From NCBI GenBank assembly GCA_964628185.1, contig CAZVLQ010000045.1, positions 1-6,717 of the forward strand: 6,717 nucleotides of DNA. Reading direction: 5' to 3'. This document shows positions 1-6,107 of the stretch, in pieces (position 1 is the first letter of the stretch; the number at the start of each line of letters is the position of its first letter). This DNA is from CAZVLQ01 sp964628185 (lineage in GTDB: Bacteria; Pseudomonadota; Zetaproteobacteria; Mariprofundales; Mariprofundaceae). The position numbers and the translations under genes were made by a program. The notes beneath the pieces are model-generated. The model did not search any database. It had not been told where the DNA came from and worked only from the letters and a program-made list of their open reading frames with translations.

Positions 1-5
1 ACGGG

Positions 6-1970
6 CTAGGTTCGGCAGTCTTCCAGGCCCAGCGCCTTGCGCATGGCGGCCATGTGCGCCGCGGTCTCCTCCTGAGCCGCCTCGGAATCGGGTGTCCGAT
101 CCACCCACAGCACATGGGTATCGCCAATCTCGTGCAGAAAGGGAGAGGGGGCCTGAACCTCCGTCTGACCAAAGCGTCTTTTCTTTTTCGCGCGGCTTAA
201 AGTGAGATAAAAGCGCGCCCGCGTCATCGCCACGTACATCAGCCGCCGTTCTTCTTCCATGCGCTGCTCTTCCAGCGCGCTTTTATGGGGAAAGCTGCCC
301 TCCTCCATGCCGACAACATACACGTGGTCGAACTCCAGCCCCTTGGCCGCATGCACGGTCATCAGGCGCACCGCCTGGCCGGAATCACGCTCCTCCCGGT
401 CCGCCAGCAGGGACAATCGCTGGATGAATCCGGCCAGATTGCCGCCCCTGTCGGCATGCGCCAGCCACCAGCGCCGCAATTCGTACACATTGGCCATGCG
501 ATAGTCCCGTTCCTTCTCATCATCCGCCTCATCCCCGATCATGCTTTCAAGGCCGGAATCGCGCAGCAGCGCGGCAAAAGCGTCATCCGGCTCGCCATGC
601 AGGAAGGCGTGCTCAAGTTCCACGACAAGATGCGCGAACGCCCCGCACGCCGGCGCCCGCCTGTGGGAAAAGGCGGCCGGGAAATCATCGTGCAGACAGG
701 CGTCGAGCAGGGAGGCACCATGCGCCTGAGCAAAACCGCCAAGCGCACCCAGGGCCTTGTCCCCGATACCGCGCCGCGGGCGGGCGATGGCACGCAGGAA
801 AGCCAGGTCATCGTCAAAATTGGCGATCAGGCGCATGTATGAAAGCACATCACGCACTTCCGCGCGTTCAAAAAAGGAAATACCGCCACTGACATGGTAA
901 GGCAGGCCGCGCTCACGCAACGCCACCTCCAGCGAACGGGACTGCCATGATGCCCGATAGAGGATGCAGAAATCATTCCAGCCGCTACTGCTCGAGGCGC
1001 GCCGGGCCACGATATCAGCCGCGACCCGCTGCGCCTCATCCTCCGGCGTTGCAGCCTCCCAGATGCGTACCGGCTTGCCGGCTCCAAGACTGGAGTACAA
1101 TTGCTTGCCCAGTCGCTGGCTGTTATTGCCGATGAGCTGACTGGCGGCGTGCAGAATGGCACCGGTGGAGCGGTAGTTTTCCTCCAGCCGGATCACCTTC
1201 AGGTCCGGATAATCCTGCTCCAGGCGGAAAAGGTTGCTGATCTCCGCGCCCCGCCAGCCATAGATGGACTGATCGTCGTCACCGACCACGGTCAGGTTGC
1301 CGTCCGGCGGCACAAGCAGACGCAGGAAATCATACTGCACGCGGCTGCTGTCCTGGTATTCATCCACGAGAAAGTGACGGCAACGCTCGCGCCACAGGGC
1401 CAGAACGGATGCATCCCGGCGCAGCAACCGGATGGGAAGAATCTGAAGATCGTCGAAATCCACGGCATTCATGCGCTCCAACAGGGCATCGTAGCGCGCC
1501 CGCAGCGCCGTCAGCCCGTCATCGGGAACCTCCAGGCCGTTTTTTAGCGCCGAGACGCGCGTCATGAGCGCATCCACCTGTTTGGCGTCCGCCGGCAGGC
1601 GCATATCCTGCAGCACGCTGCGCAGGGCCGAGCGTTGCTCGGCGGTGGCGAACACGGACATATTCGACTTTCTGCCGATGCTCGCGGCATGTGCGCGCAA
1701 CATGGCCAGACCCAGCGCATGAAATGTGCAGATGCGCAAGTCCTCCGCCTTCCCGCCCAGTCTCCGCGACAGGCGCTCACGCATCTCCCGCGCAGCCTTG
1801 TTGGTAAAGGTTACGGCGGTCACCGCACCGGACGGCGCGTCACGTTCCACCAGGGCCGCAATCCGTTCGGTAATCACGCGTGTTTTGCCCGAGCCGGCAC
1901 CCGCCAGCACCAGCAAGGGACCCTTGCGATGGTAAACGGCTTCATATTGCCGTGGATTGAGTCTGGCCAT
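6..1970 (-). CDS. rep: ATP-dependent DNA helicase Rep (UvrD/Rep superfamily 1)
   Basis: Superfamily 1A 3'-5' DNA helicase. Rep in E. coli removes proteins ahead of replication forks and helps restart stalled forks in the cytoplasm; that role is carried over by homology. The 654-residue product is close to the E. coli length of 673. All helicase motifs are visible: Walker A AGAGSGKT (23-30), motif Ia TFTNKAAREM (54-63), Ib CTFHALG (81-87), II VDEYQD (202-207), III VVGDDDQSIYGWRGA (228-242), IV RLEENYRS (261-268), V MTVHAAKGLEF (537-547) and VI EERRLMYVAMTRAR (573-586). The N-terminus MARLNPRQ matches the MRLNPGQ start of E. coli Rep, which supports this start, although no strong Shine-Dalgarno precedes it. 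UvrD is a less likely label because of the Rep-like N-terminus and shorter length; PcrA is also possible. It is divergent from the phosphohexomutase gene. No frameshift or missing catalytic residue was seen. Confidence 0.95.
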   Translation of the reverse strand: MARLNPRQYEAVYHRKGPLLVLAGAGSGKTRVITERIAALVERDAPSGAVTAVTFTNKAAREMRERLSRRLGGKAEDLRICTFHALGLAMLRAHAASIGRKSNMSVFATAEQRSALRSVLQDMRLPADAKQVDALMTRVSALKNGLEVPDDGLTALRARYDALLERMNAVDFDDLQILPIRLLRRDASVLALWRERCRHFLVDEYQDSSRVQYDFLRLLVPPDGNLTVVGDDDQSIYGWRGAEISNLFRLEQDYPDLKVIRLEENYRSTGAILHAASQLIGNNSQRLGKQLYSSLGAGKPVRIWEAATPEDEAQRVAADIVARRASSSSGWNDFCILYRASWQSRSLEVALRERGLPYHVSGGISFFERAEVRDVLSYMRLIANFDDDLAFLRAIARPRRGIGDKALGALGGFAQAHGASLLDACLHDDFPAAFSHRRAPACGAFAHLVVELEHAFLHGEPDDAFAALLRDSGLESMIGDEADDEKERDYRMANVYELRRWWLAHADRGGNLAGFIQRLSLLADREERDSGQAVRLMTVHAAKGLEFDHVYVVGMEEGSFPHKSALEEQRMEEERRLMYVAMTRARFYLTLSRAKKKRRFGQTEVQAPSPFLHEIGDTHVLWVDRTPDSEAAQEETAAHMAAMRKALGLEDCRT

Positions 1971-2049
1971 GGATGACCAAGCCTAGGGGCCAGCCGGACT
2001 TAGTCAAAGCGCCACTTGAGCGCCTCCCAGCCGGTGATAGCGTTGTCGC

Positions 2050-3414
2050 ATGAATGAATTTCCTCATCAAATCTTTCGTGAATACGATATTCGCGGCATT
2101 GCCGGAAAGGAAGTCACGCCTGATCTCGCCTGCCGCCTGGGCAGGGCTTTGGCCCGCATGCTCCCCGGCCCGGACGAATCACCCGTGGTGGTGGGCCGCG
2201 ATGTACGTCTCTCCGGCCCGGAGCTGCAAGACGCCGTTATGCGCGGTATCCGCGAAGCAGGCGTAAACGTGCTGGATATTGGCATGGTTCCCACACCGCT
2301 GGCTTATTTCACGGTGTTCCGTGAGCAGGCGGCGGGTTGCGTGATCATCACCGCCAGCCACAACCCGGGTGAATACAACGGTTTCAAGCTCATGCGCGGC
2401 AGGGAAGGCCTGTTTGGTGAAGATATCCAGACCCTGAAAAAGCTGATCCAGGAGAATGCACCCCTCACAACCACCACGCAGGGACACTTGCGGCAAAAGG
2501 ACATCACACCCGTTTATCAGGAATTCCTGTGCGCTGACATTTCCCTGAAGCGTCCCCTGAAGGTGGTCATTGATGCCGGCAACGGCCCGGCCGGCATTAT
2601 TGCCGCCCCGGCCTACCGGGCGCTGGGCTGCGAAGTCATCGAACTCTTCTGCGAACCGGACGGGCGTTTTCCCAACCACCATCCGGACCCGACCGTGGAT
2701 GCCAACATGCAGGACATCAGCCATACGGTTATTCAGCATCATGCCGATCTCGGTATCGCCTTTGACGGCGACGGCGACCGCATCGGCGTGGTGGATGAAA
2801 CGGGCAATATCATCCGGGGCGATATGCTGCTGCTGATTCTGGCCCGGGACGTGCTGGCGGCGCATCCCGGTGCCACCATCATCTCCGAGGTCAAGTGTTC
2901 CCGGCACATGTATGACGATATCGCCGAACATGGCGGCAACGGCATCATGTGGCGCACCGGGCACTCGCCCATCAAGGCCAAGATGAAGGAAACCGGCGCC
3001 CTGCTGGCCGGGGAAATGAGCGGCCACATGTTTTTCGCCGACCGCTATTATGGCTTTGACGACGCCATTTATGCCGGTGCGCGCCTGATGCAGGTGCTGG
3101 CCGCGCAGGACAAGCAACCGGCGCAACTTCTGGCCGACTTGCCGCCGTCCGTCAGCACGCCGGAAATCAGGGTGGACTGCCCGGATGAGCGGAAATTCGC
3201 GCTGGTCGAGGAGGCCAAAGCGCATTTCGCCGAGCAGGGTTACAAGATCATCGACGTGGACGGCATGCGGCTGGAATTTGACGACGGCTGGGCCCTGCTG
3301 CGCGCCTCCAACACGCAGCCGGCGCTGGTGCTGCGCTTTGAAGCGCCCAGTGAATCCCGGCTGGCGGAAATGCGCGAAATGGTTGAAGGCTGGCTGGGCA
3401 GTCAGACCGCCTGA
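2050..3414 (+). CDS. algC: Phosphomannomutase/phosphoglucomutase (AlgC type)
   Basis: Cytoplasmic alpha-D-phosphohexomutase that interconverts hexose 6-phosphate and 1-phosphate for mannose or glucose, feeding GDP-mannose and UDP-glucose into LPS, capsule or exopolysaccharide synthesis. At 454 residues it is close to Pseudomonas AlgC (463). The N-terminal FREYDIRGIAG (9-19) is typical. Catalytic phosphoserine loop TASHNP is at 101-106 (Ser103), metal loop DGDGDR at 239-244 (Asp239, 241, 243), sugar-binding loop GEMSGH at 321-326, and phosphate-binding RASNTQP at 418-424. All four functional loops are intact. An in-frame stop at 2038-2040 rules out a start upstream of this ATG; the ribosome site is weak (GGTGA at 2033-2037). 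The sequence cannot settle whether mannose or glucose phosphate is preferred in vivo, so the symbol could equally be manB or pmm. It is the last housekeeping gene before the repeat-rich region. Confidence 0.93.
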   Translation: MNEFPHQIFREYDIRGIAGKEVTPDLACRLGRALARMLPGPDESPVVVGRDVRLSGPELQDAVMRGIREAGVNVLDIGMVPTPLAYFTVFREQAAGCVIITASHNPGEYNGFKLMRGREGLFGEDIQTLKKLIQENAPLTTTTQGHLRQKDITPVYQEFLCADISLKRPLKVVIDAGNGPAGIIAAPAYRALGCEVIELFCEPDGRFPNHHPDPTVDANMQDISHTVIQHHADLGIAFDGDGDRIGVVDETGNIIRGDMLLLILARDVLAAHPGATIISEVKCSRHMYDDIAEHGGNGIMWRTGHSPIKAKMKETGALLAGEMSGHMFFADRYYGFDDAIYAGARLMQVLAAQDKQPAQLLADLPPSVSTPEIRVDCPDERKFALVEEAKAHFAEQGYKIIDVDGMRLEFDDGWALLRASNTQPALVLRFEAPSESRLAEMREMVEGWLGSQTA

Positions 3415-3476
3415 CGGATGTCCCGTTAGCGCCTATGGGTGATTTACGTGCAAAGGGCAGGATTGTGCAAATTAAC

Positions 3477-3489
3477 CACCTGGCGGCTA
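3477..3489 (+). repeat. Left stub of repeat copy A, cut off by the TA-flanked element
   Basis: These 13 bases (ending TGGCGGCTA) match the first 13 bases of repeat copy B at 4888-4900 with one difference. The rest of copy A resumes at 3738, beyond the inserted element. The 13 bases here plus the 150 at 3738-3887 equal the 163 bp of copy B exactly. Confidence 0.7.
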
Positions 3490-3735
3490 ACCCGCATATT
3501 GCATGAAGGATTCGGAATTCAGGGTTGATCTGGCAAAGCAGACTGGCCGAACGGGAGAAAAAGCATAGCAATAGCTATGGTTTGAGACCGATCGGTCAGT
3601 CTGCGAAGTCAGATCGGGCCTGAAACCGAACAGGACAAACTGTAACCGCAAGCAGAATGGCCGGATTGGCTGCAAGGCTTTGAAATATTGCAACATCTTA
3701 TCCATCAGATGTCCGCCTTTGTGCAATATGCGGGT
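3490..3735. mobile_element. 246-bp MITE-like non-autonomous element with terminal inverted repeats and TA at both edges
   Basis: The ends are inverted repeats: 3487-3503 and 3722-3738 are exact reverse complements over 17 bp (core ACCCGCATATTGCA), and extending to 3509 and 3716 gives 21 of 23 matches. A TA lies just outside each end (3488-3489 and 3736-3737). Repeat copy B at 4888-5050 has a single TA at the corresponding place and no insert, so it acts as an empty site. The interior can fold strongly: a 12-bp stem 3538-3549 with 3593-3604 (one G-T pair), an inner hairpin 3564-3569 with 3574-3579, and a 12-bp perfect palindrome at 3586-3597. No transposase is recognisable. The minus strand stays open for 79 codons (3487-3726) but resembles nothing I know. 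TA duplication is a habit of IS630/Tc1-mariner elements, so a MITE mobilised by such a transposase is the best guess; the family is not established. Confidence 0.72.
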
Positions 3736-3737
3736 TA

Positions 3738-3887
3738 GTCTTCAGCCAATCCGCCGGGGACATGAAGCCGAGGTTTACGTGCTATATGGAAAATGTCGCC
3801 GCTCAATAAATATCAAGCCGTGAAAGGCTCCGCTATTTCCTCCGAAGAATAGCAATGTCAAGATGTAAAAGCCTGGCCCCGAATTCA
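3738..3887 (+). repeat. 163-bp repeat, copy A (main part)
   Basis: With TA 3736-3737 included, this aligns without gaps to 4899-5050. I count 9 mismatches over 152 bp, all transitions. It ends at GAATTCA (3881-3887), after which the two copies diverge completely. Inside is a hairpin, GCTATT with AATAGC, around AATAGC at 3848-3853, and the tail motif TCAAGATGTAAAAGCC at 3858-3873. No open reading frame is evident. It lies directly upstream of the TacAT promoter region. It could be a MITE or REP-like unit, or a fragment of a larger lost element. Confidence 0.85.
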
Positions 3888-3907
3888 TACCAGGGGAATC
3901 CCGTCTA

Positions 3908-3937
3908 TTGTACGGAAATTATTTTCTATGTTAGTAT
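3908..3937 (+). promoter_or_regulatory. Candidate sigma-70 promoter for the tacAT operon
   Basis: TTGTAC (3908-3913) and TAGTAT (3932-3937) are separated by 18 bp, within an AT-rich 74-bp gap between repeat copy A and the antitoxin start. Both boxes are imperfect matches to the consensus. DUF1778 antitoxins usually repress their own promoter with the toxin as co-repressor, but no clear operator palindrome was found here. Confidence 0.33.
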
Positions 3938-3949
3938 TGCAAGCAAGCT

Positions 3950-3957
3950 GGAGGTGA
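3950..3957 (+). promoter_or_regulatory. Ribosome binding site of tacA
   Basis: GGAGGTGA is a near-perfect Shine-Dalgarno sequence. The GGAGG core is 7 bases before ATG 3962, which favours that start over the next in-frame ATG at 3968. Confidence 0.75.
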
Positions 3958-3961
3958 CGAT

Positions 3962-4237
3962 ATGGCTATGAATCAGGCCAGAGATGCAAGAATGGAATTG
4001 CGCTTGTCAAAAGATGTCAAAAGCTTGTTGCAACAGGCAGCCGATGCAACGGGAAAGAAACTCAGTGAGTTCGTGGTGGATTGCGCCAGGCATGAAGCGG
4101 TTGATGTAATTGCTGACCGTCGAGTATTTCTGCTTGATTCCCGGCAGATGGCTGAATTTGAGGACGTCTTAAACCGCCCTGCTCGGGAGAACCCCGCGCT
4201 TCAACGACTGATGACGGAAAAAAATATCTTTCAGTGA
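3962..4237 (+). CDS. tacA: TacA-type antitoxin (DUF1778, ribbon-helix-helix)
   Basis: Antitoxin of a GNAT-toxin type II system: in this family the N-terminal ribbon-helix-helix dimer binds the operon's own promoter, and the C-terminal tail wraps around the toxin and blocks it. The 91-residue product has the DUF1778 pattern: a beta strand with MELRLS (11-16), then helices through SLLQQAADATGKKLSEFVVD (21-40) and CARHEA (41-46). A charged, flexible C-terminal half (about 50-91) would be the neutralising segment. The start has an excellent ribosome site. The stop codon overlaps the toxin's GTG by 4 bp, so the two genes are translationally coupled with the antitoxin first. GC content is visibly lower than in rep and algC, which suggests acquisition. 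Family assignment is by pattern recognition and is strongly supported by the GNAT partner. Confidence 0.9.
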   Translation: MAMNQARDARMELRLSKDVKSLLQQAADATGKKLSEFVVDCARHEAVDVIADRRVFLLDSRQMAEFEDVLNRPARENPALQRLMTEKNIFQ

Positions 4238-4740
4238 ATTTCAGCACGCCTGAAAAACTGAGTGATAAGCACACAGTTTCTGAATTTGATTGCGGCAACG
4301 ATGATCTGAACCGGTTCTTGGAAAAACACGCCTATATCAATCAGGTTTCCGGCAATTCGACAAGCTATGTCAGTTGTCACGACAATAAGGTTGCAGGCTA
4401 CTATACCATTACCCTGGCCTCGATCAGCCACAAACAGGCGCCGCGCAAAGTGAAAGAAGATCAGCCTCGCTACCCTATTCCAGTCATCCTGCTGGCAAGG
4501 CTTGCTGTTGACTTGCAATATCAGGGAAAAGGTTTGGGTAAAGGCTTGCTGAAAGATGCCTTGCTGCGAGCGCTCATGGTTGCCGATATCGCCGGATGCC
4601 GGGCGTTTCTGGTTCACGCCAAAGATGATCAAGCCAGAAAATGGTATCAACAATTCGGTCTGGAACCATCGCCCACCGATCCGCTGCACTTGATGATCCC
4701 CCTCAAGAATTTAATCCAAACAAGCACCCTGCAGCACTAA
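4234..4740 (+). CDS. tacT: TacT-type GNAT acetyltransferase toxin
   Basis: Toxin of the pair. TacT and relatives acetylate the amino group of the amino acid on charged tRNAs with acetyl-CoA and so stop translation. The 168-residue product shows the family pattern: FDCGNDDLNRFL (18-29) near the N-terminus, LARLAVD (88-94) leading into the acetyl-CoA loop QGKGLG (97-102, the Q-x-x-G-x-G signature), and ARKWYQQFGLEP (134-145). Tyr138 is in the place of the catalytic Tyr140 of Salmonella TacT. The start is GTG within the GTGA overlap with tacA, and this is the start that gives the typical N-terminus. The key residues are present, so the toxin is probably active. Which tRNA it targets cannot be read from the sequence. 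Confidence 0.9.
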   Translation: MNFSTPEKLSDKHTVSEFDCGNDDLNRFLEKHAYINQVSGNSTSYVSCHDNKVAGYYTITLASISHKQAPRKVKEDQPRYPIPVILLARLAVDLQYQGKGLGKGLLKDALLRALMVADIAGCRAFLVHAKDDQARKWYQQFGLEPSPTDPLHLMIPLKNLIQTSTLQH

Positions 4741-4887
4741 ACTTGAAGCGCTCAATTCGGCCAAAAACCGGCGTTCGCAAAGGGAAAAATCAATGCCCAG
4801 TTCCTGTGTTTTCTCCTGAATATCGCAATGAAATACCTGGCCCAATTTTTCTTCGAATATCAAGATGTAAAAGCATCACCCTGCTTT
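4741..4887. other. Non-coding stretch with a degenerate repeat tail
   Basis: No gene is supported between the toxin and repeat copy B. At 4858-4883 lies TATCAAGATGTAAAAGC followed by ATCACCCTG, matching the tail of repeats A and B (TCAAGATGTAAAAGC). The bases just before it (TTCTTCGAA, 4849-4857) loosely resemble the repeat interior. This is probably an older, decayed third copy in the same orientation. No convincing terminator was seen after tacT. Confidence 0.5.
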
Positions 4888-5050
4888 CACTTGGCGGCTA
4901 ATCTTCAGTCAATTCGCCGGGGACATGAAGTCGAGGTTTACGTGCTATATGGAAAATGTCACCGCTCAATAAATATCAAGCCGTGAAAGGCTCCGCTATT
5001 TCCTCCGAAAAATAGCAATGTCAAGATGTAAAAGCCCGACCCTGAATTCA
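4888..5050 (+). repeat. 163-bp repeat, copy B (uninterrupted)
   Basis: Complete copy: 13 bases match 3477-3489 and the rest matches 3738-3887, giving about 153 of 163 identities by eye, with no gaps once the 246-bp element and one TA are removed from copy A. The hairpin GCTATTT (4995-5001) with AAATAGC (5009-5015) is present. In copy A the outermost loop-side pair becomes G-T, so pairing is largely kept. The copy ends at GAATTCA, and a truncated DUF1614 reading frame starts 1-2 bases later. Together with copy A it brackets the TacAT module as direct repeats. Confidence 0.87.
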
Positions 5051-5051
5051 C

Positions 5052-5447
5052 ACGCTGATTGCCACCAATGCCGGCGGTTGTCTGGTGCCTGTGGTGTTTT
5101 CCGCCAGTCTGATCCATCACTTTCCGATTACGCCGGTTGAAATTCTGCTCGCGGTCGGCATCGTCGCAGCCATCTGTCATTTCAGCAGCCGTCCCATTCC
5201 CGGTATTGGCATTGGCATGCCACCGCTGATTGCACCGATTGCCACGGCCATCGTGGCGATCTCAATCAACCATGAAATTGCAGCACCTCTGGCTTATATC
5301 TGCGGTACGCTTGGCGTGCTGACCGGCGCCGATTTGTTGCGCCTGAAAGATATTGCCAAACTCGGCACGCCCATTGCCTCCATCAGCGGCGCCGGCACCT
5401 TCGACGGCATCTTCCTCACCGGCATCATGGCTGTGCTACTGACGTAA
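5052..5447 (+). pseudogene. 3' fragment of a DUF1614-family membrane protein gene
   Basis: The reading frame codes for TLIATNAGGCLVPVV and onward to SGAGTFDGIFLTGIMAVLLT, which matches my memory of the C-terminal half of DUF1614 integral membrane proteins of unknown function (N-GG-x-L-x-P near the start, GAGTFDGIFLTG near the end). At least four hydrophobic segments are seen over 131 residues: about residues 2-22, 28-44, 57-73 and 79-94, with a fifth at the C-terminus. Family members are usually over 200 residues, so the N-terminal part is missing. The frame is blocked by a stop at 5043-5045 inside repeat copy B, and homology begins right after the repeat. A GTG at 5085 could start a 120-residue remnant but has no ribosome site and would begin inside the first segment. 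The 5' half is not in the window. Most likely a relic made by insertion or recombination at the repeat. Confidence 0.75.
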
Positions 5448-5543
5448 TATTGTTTGATAATGTTTAGATCTCTATCCAGTTTAATTTATAACCGTTCCCG
5501 TCCAGTCTCGGGCAATCGCAACAAAACAAGCCGTGGGATTCGA

Positions 5544-5568
5544 GGTCGGGCTTTTACAACTTGATATT
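5544..5568 (-). repeat. Partial inverted copy of the 163-bp repeat tail
   Basis: GGTCGGGCTTTTACAACTTG and the five bases after it are the reverse complement of the repeat tail at 5017-5041 with two differences. A weaker match continues to the left (GATTCGA against the repeat's GAATTCA end). The DUF1614 relic therefore sits between repeat tails facing each other. Confidence 0.65.
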
Positions 5569-5708
5569 GGAAATTAGAAAAGCTGTTCAATAGCTGGAAG
5601 AACTCCCGGAAAGATATACTGTACGCGACGAAATTCACCGATTTGATGAACTACCGCATTTCTGGTGTATTCCCGGTTGCTTCCTGTGGGTAAGGGGACT
5701 ATATTTCG

Positions 5709-5725
5709 TTATCATGGGATGATAA
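5709..5725. promoter_or_regulatory. 17-bp palindrome, candidate operator of tumEA
   Basis: TTATCATGGGATGATAA has 7-bp perfect arms around a GGG centre. It ends 29 bp before the tumE start and overlaps a GATAAT (5721-5726) that could serve as a -10 box; a good -35 box was not found. A site here would suit autorepression by the helix-turn-helix antitoxin, which is inference. Confidence 0.5.
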
Positions 5726-5740
5726 TACTTATTTGATCCG

Positions 5741-5746
5741 AAGGAG
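5741..5746 (+). promoter_or_regulatory. Ribosome binding site deciding the TTG start of tumE
   Basis: AAGGAG lies 8 bases before TTG 5755. No in-frame ATG is available until Met20, and an in-frame stop lies at 5734-5736, so this site fixes the unusual TTG start. Confidence 0.7.
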
Positions 5747-5754
5747 CAGGTTGT

Positions 5755-6102
5755 TTGAGAGATGATGCGGGTTTGGAGGCGCTGCTCAGTCTGGATGGTG
5801 AAATCTTTCCGATGGATAACGGCTACTGGACCAAGTTTGAAGTGAAGCGTGTTGATGTCAGCGAGAAAGCGCCTCATGGAATCAGATATTCCCTGACACT
5901 GCATGACAAGAATAACAACAGGGTGTTTGGCATTGATAATGCTCATGGCTTTAAGCCGAAAAGAAAAAGATACGGGGCCAAGAAGGTTGCCTGGGATCAT
6001 CAGCATAGGAAGGAGAAGGTTCTGCCATATGAATTCGAATCTCCTGCAATGTTGTTGACCGATTTCTGGAATGAAGTGGACAAGATATTGAAAGAGAGGT
6101 GA
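5755..6102 (+). CDS. tumE: TumE-family toxin (DUF6516)
   Basis: Putative toxin of a TumE/TumA type toxin-antitoxin system. The 115-residue product shows the family pattern as I know it: GLEALLSLDGEIF (6-18), HGIRYSLTLHD (41-51), FGIDNAHG (58-65), a basic stretch KPKRKRYGAKK (67-77), WDHQHRKEKVLPYEFESP (80-97) and a C-terminal FWNEVDKIL (104-112). Conserved histidines and charged residues around 81-88 could form the active site, but the biochemical activity is not something I can state. Translation is assigned from TTG 5755, supported by the ribosome site and by the family's usual N-terminal length. The stop overlaps a GTG of the next frame by 4 bp, and tumA's likely ATG is 5 bp further on, so the genes are coupled with toxin first. 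Without the partner gene this would be a DUF6516 hypothetical protein. Confidence 0.8.
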   Translation: MRDDAGLEALLSLDGEIFPMDNGYWTKFEVKRVDVSEKAPHGIRYSLTLHDKNNNRVFGIDNAHGFKPKRKRYGAKKVAWDHQHRKEKVLPYEFESPAMLLTDFWNEVDKILKER

Positions 6103-6107
6103 TAGCG

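Larger units (their letters stand above)
5448..5754. other. Intergenic stretch with an inverted repeat tail and tumE upstream signals
   Basis: No gene is supported. At 5544-5568 is an inverted copy of the tail of repeat B, 23 of 25 bases matching the reverse complement of 5017-5041. From about 5571 to 5696 a frame of some 40 codons without a start reads like possible gene debris but is not recognised. The last 50 bases hold the palindrome and ribosome site of the next operon. Confidence 0.6.

Noticed and set aside
2000..2110. Minus-strand frame ending ITGWEALKWRFD before a stop, overlapping the algC start
   Set aside because: It reads like a protein C-terminus, but the frame is only about 37 codons between stops, has no start with a ribosome site, and mostly overlaps the well-supported algC N-terminus.
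2179..3225. 348-residue open frame antisense to algC
   Set aside because: It is a shadow of GC-rich coding sequence; the sense strand has every phosphohexomutase motif.
3408..3432. Possible terminator after algC
   Set aside because: Only a 4-bp stem (ACGG with CCGT) is present and no T-run follows, so a rho-independent terminator is not supported.
3487..3726. 79-codon minus-strand frame spanning the MITE-like element
   Set aside because: It begins at a TTG inside one terminal repeat and ends at a stop in the other, with no ribosome site and no recognisable domain; the length of the open frame is the only hint.
3477..3887. Integron cassette (attC) reading of the repeats around tacAT
   Set aside because: The repeat lacks properly placed attC core sites (R-Y-Y-Y-A-A-C and G-T-T-R-R-R-Y), and there is no integron integrase or cassette array.
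4231..4689. 152-residue open frame antisense to tacT
   Set aside because: It overlaps a toxin gene with clear acetyltransferase motifs and has no independent support.
5571..5696. Frame of about 40 codons before tumE (includes KDILYATKFTDLMNYR)
   Set aside because: It looks protein-like but has no start codon or ribosome site and matches no family I recognise; at most gene debris.
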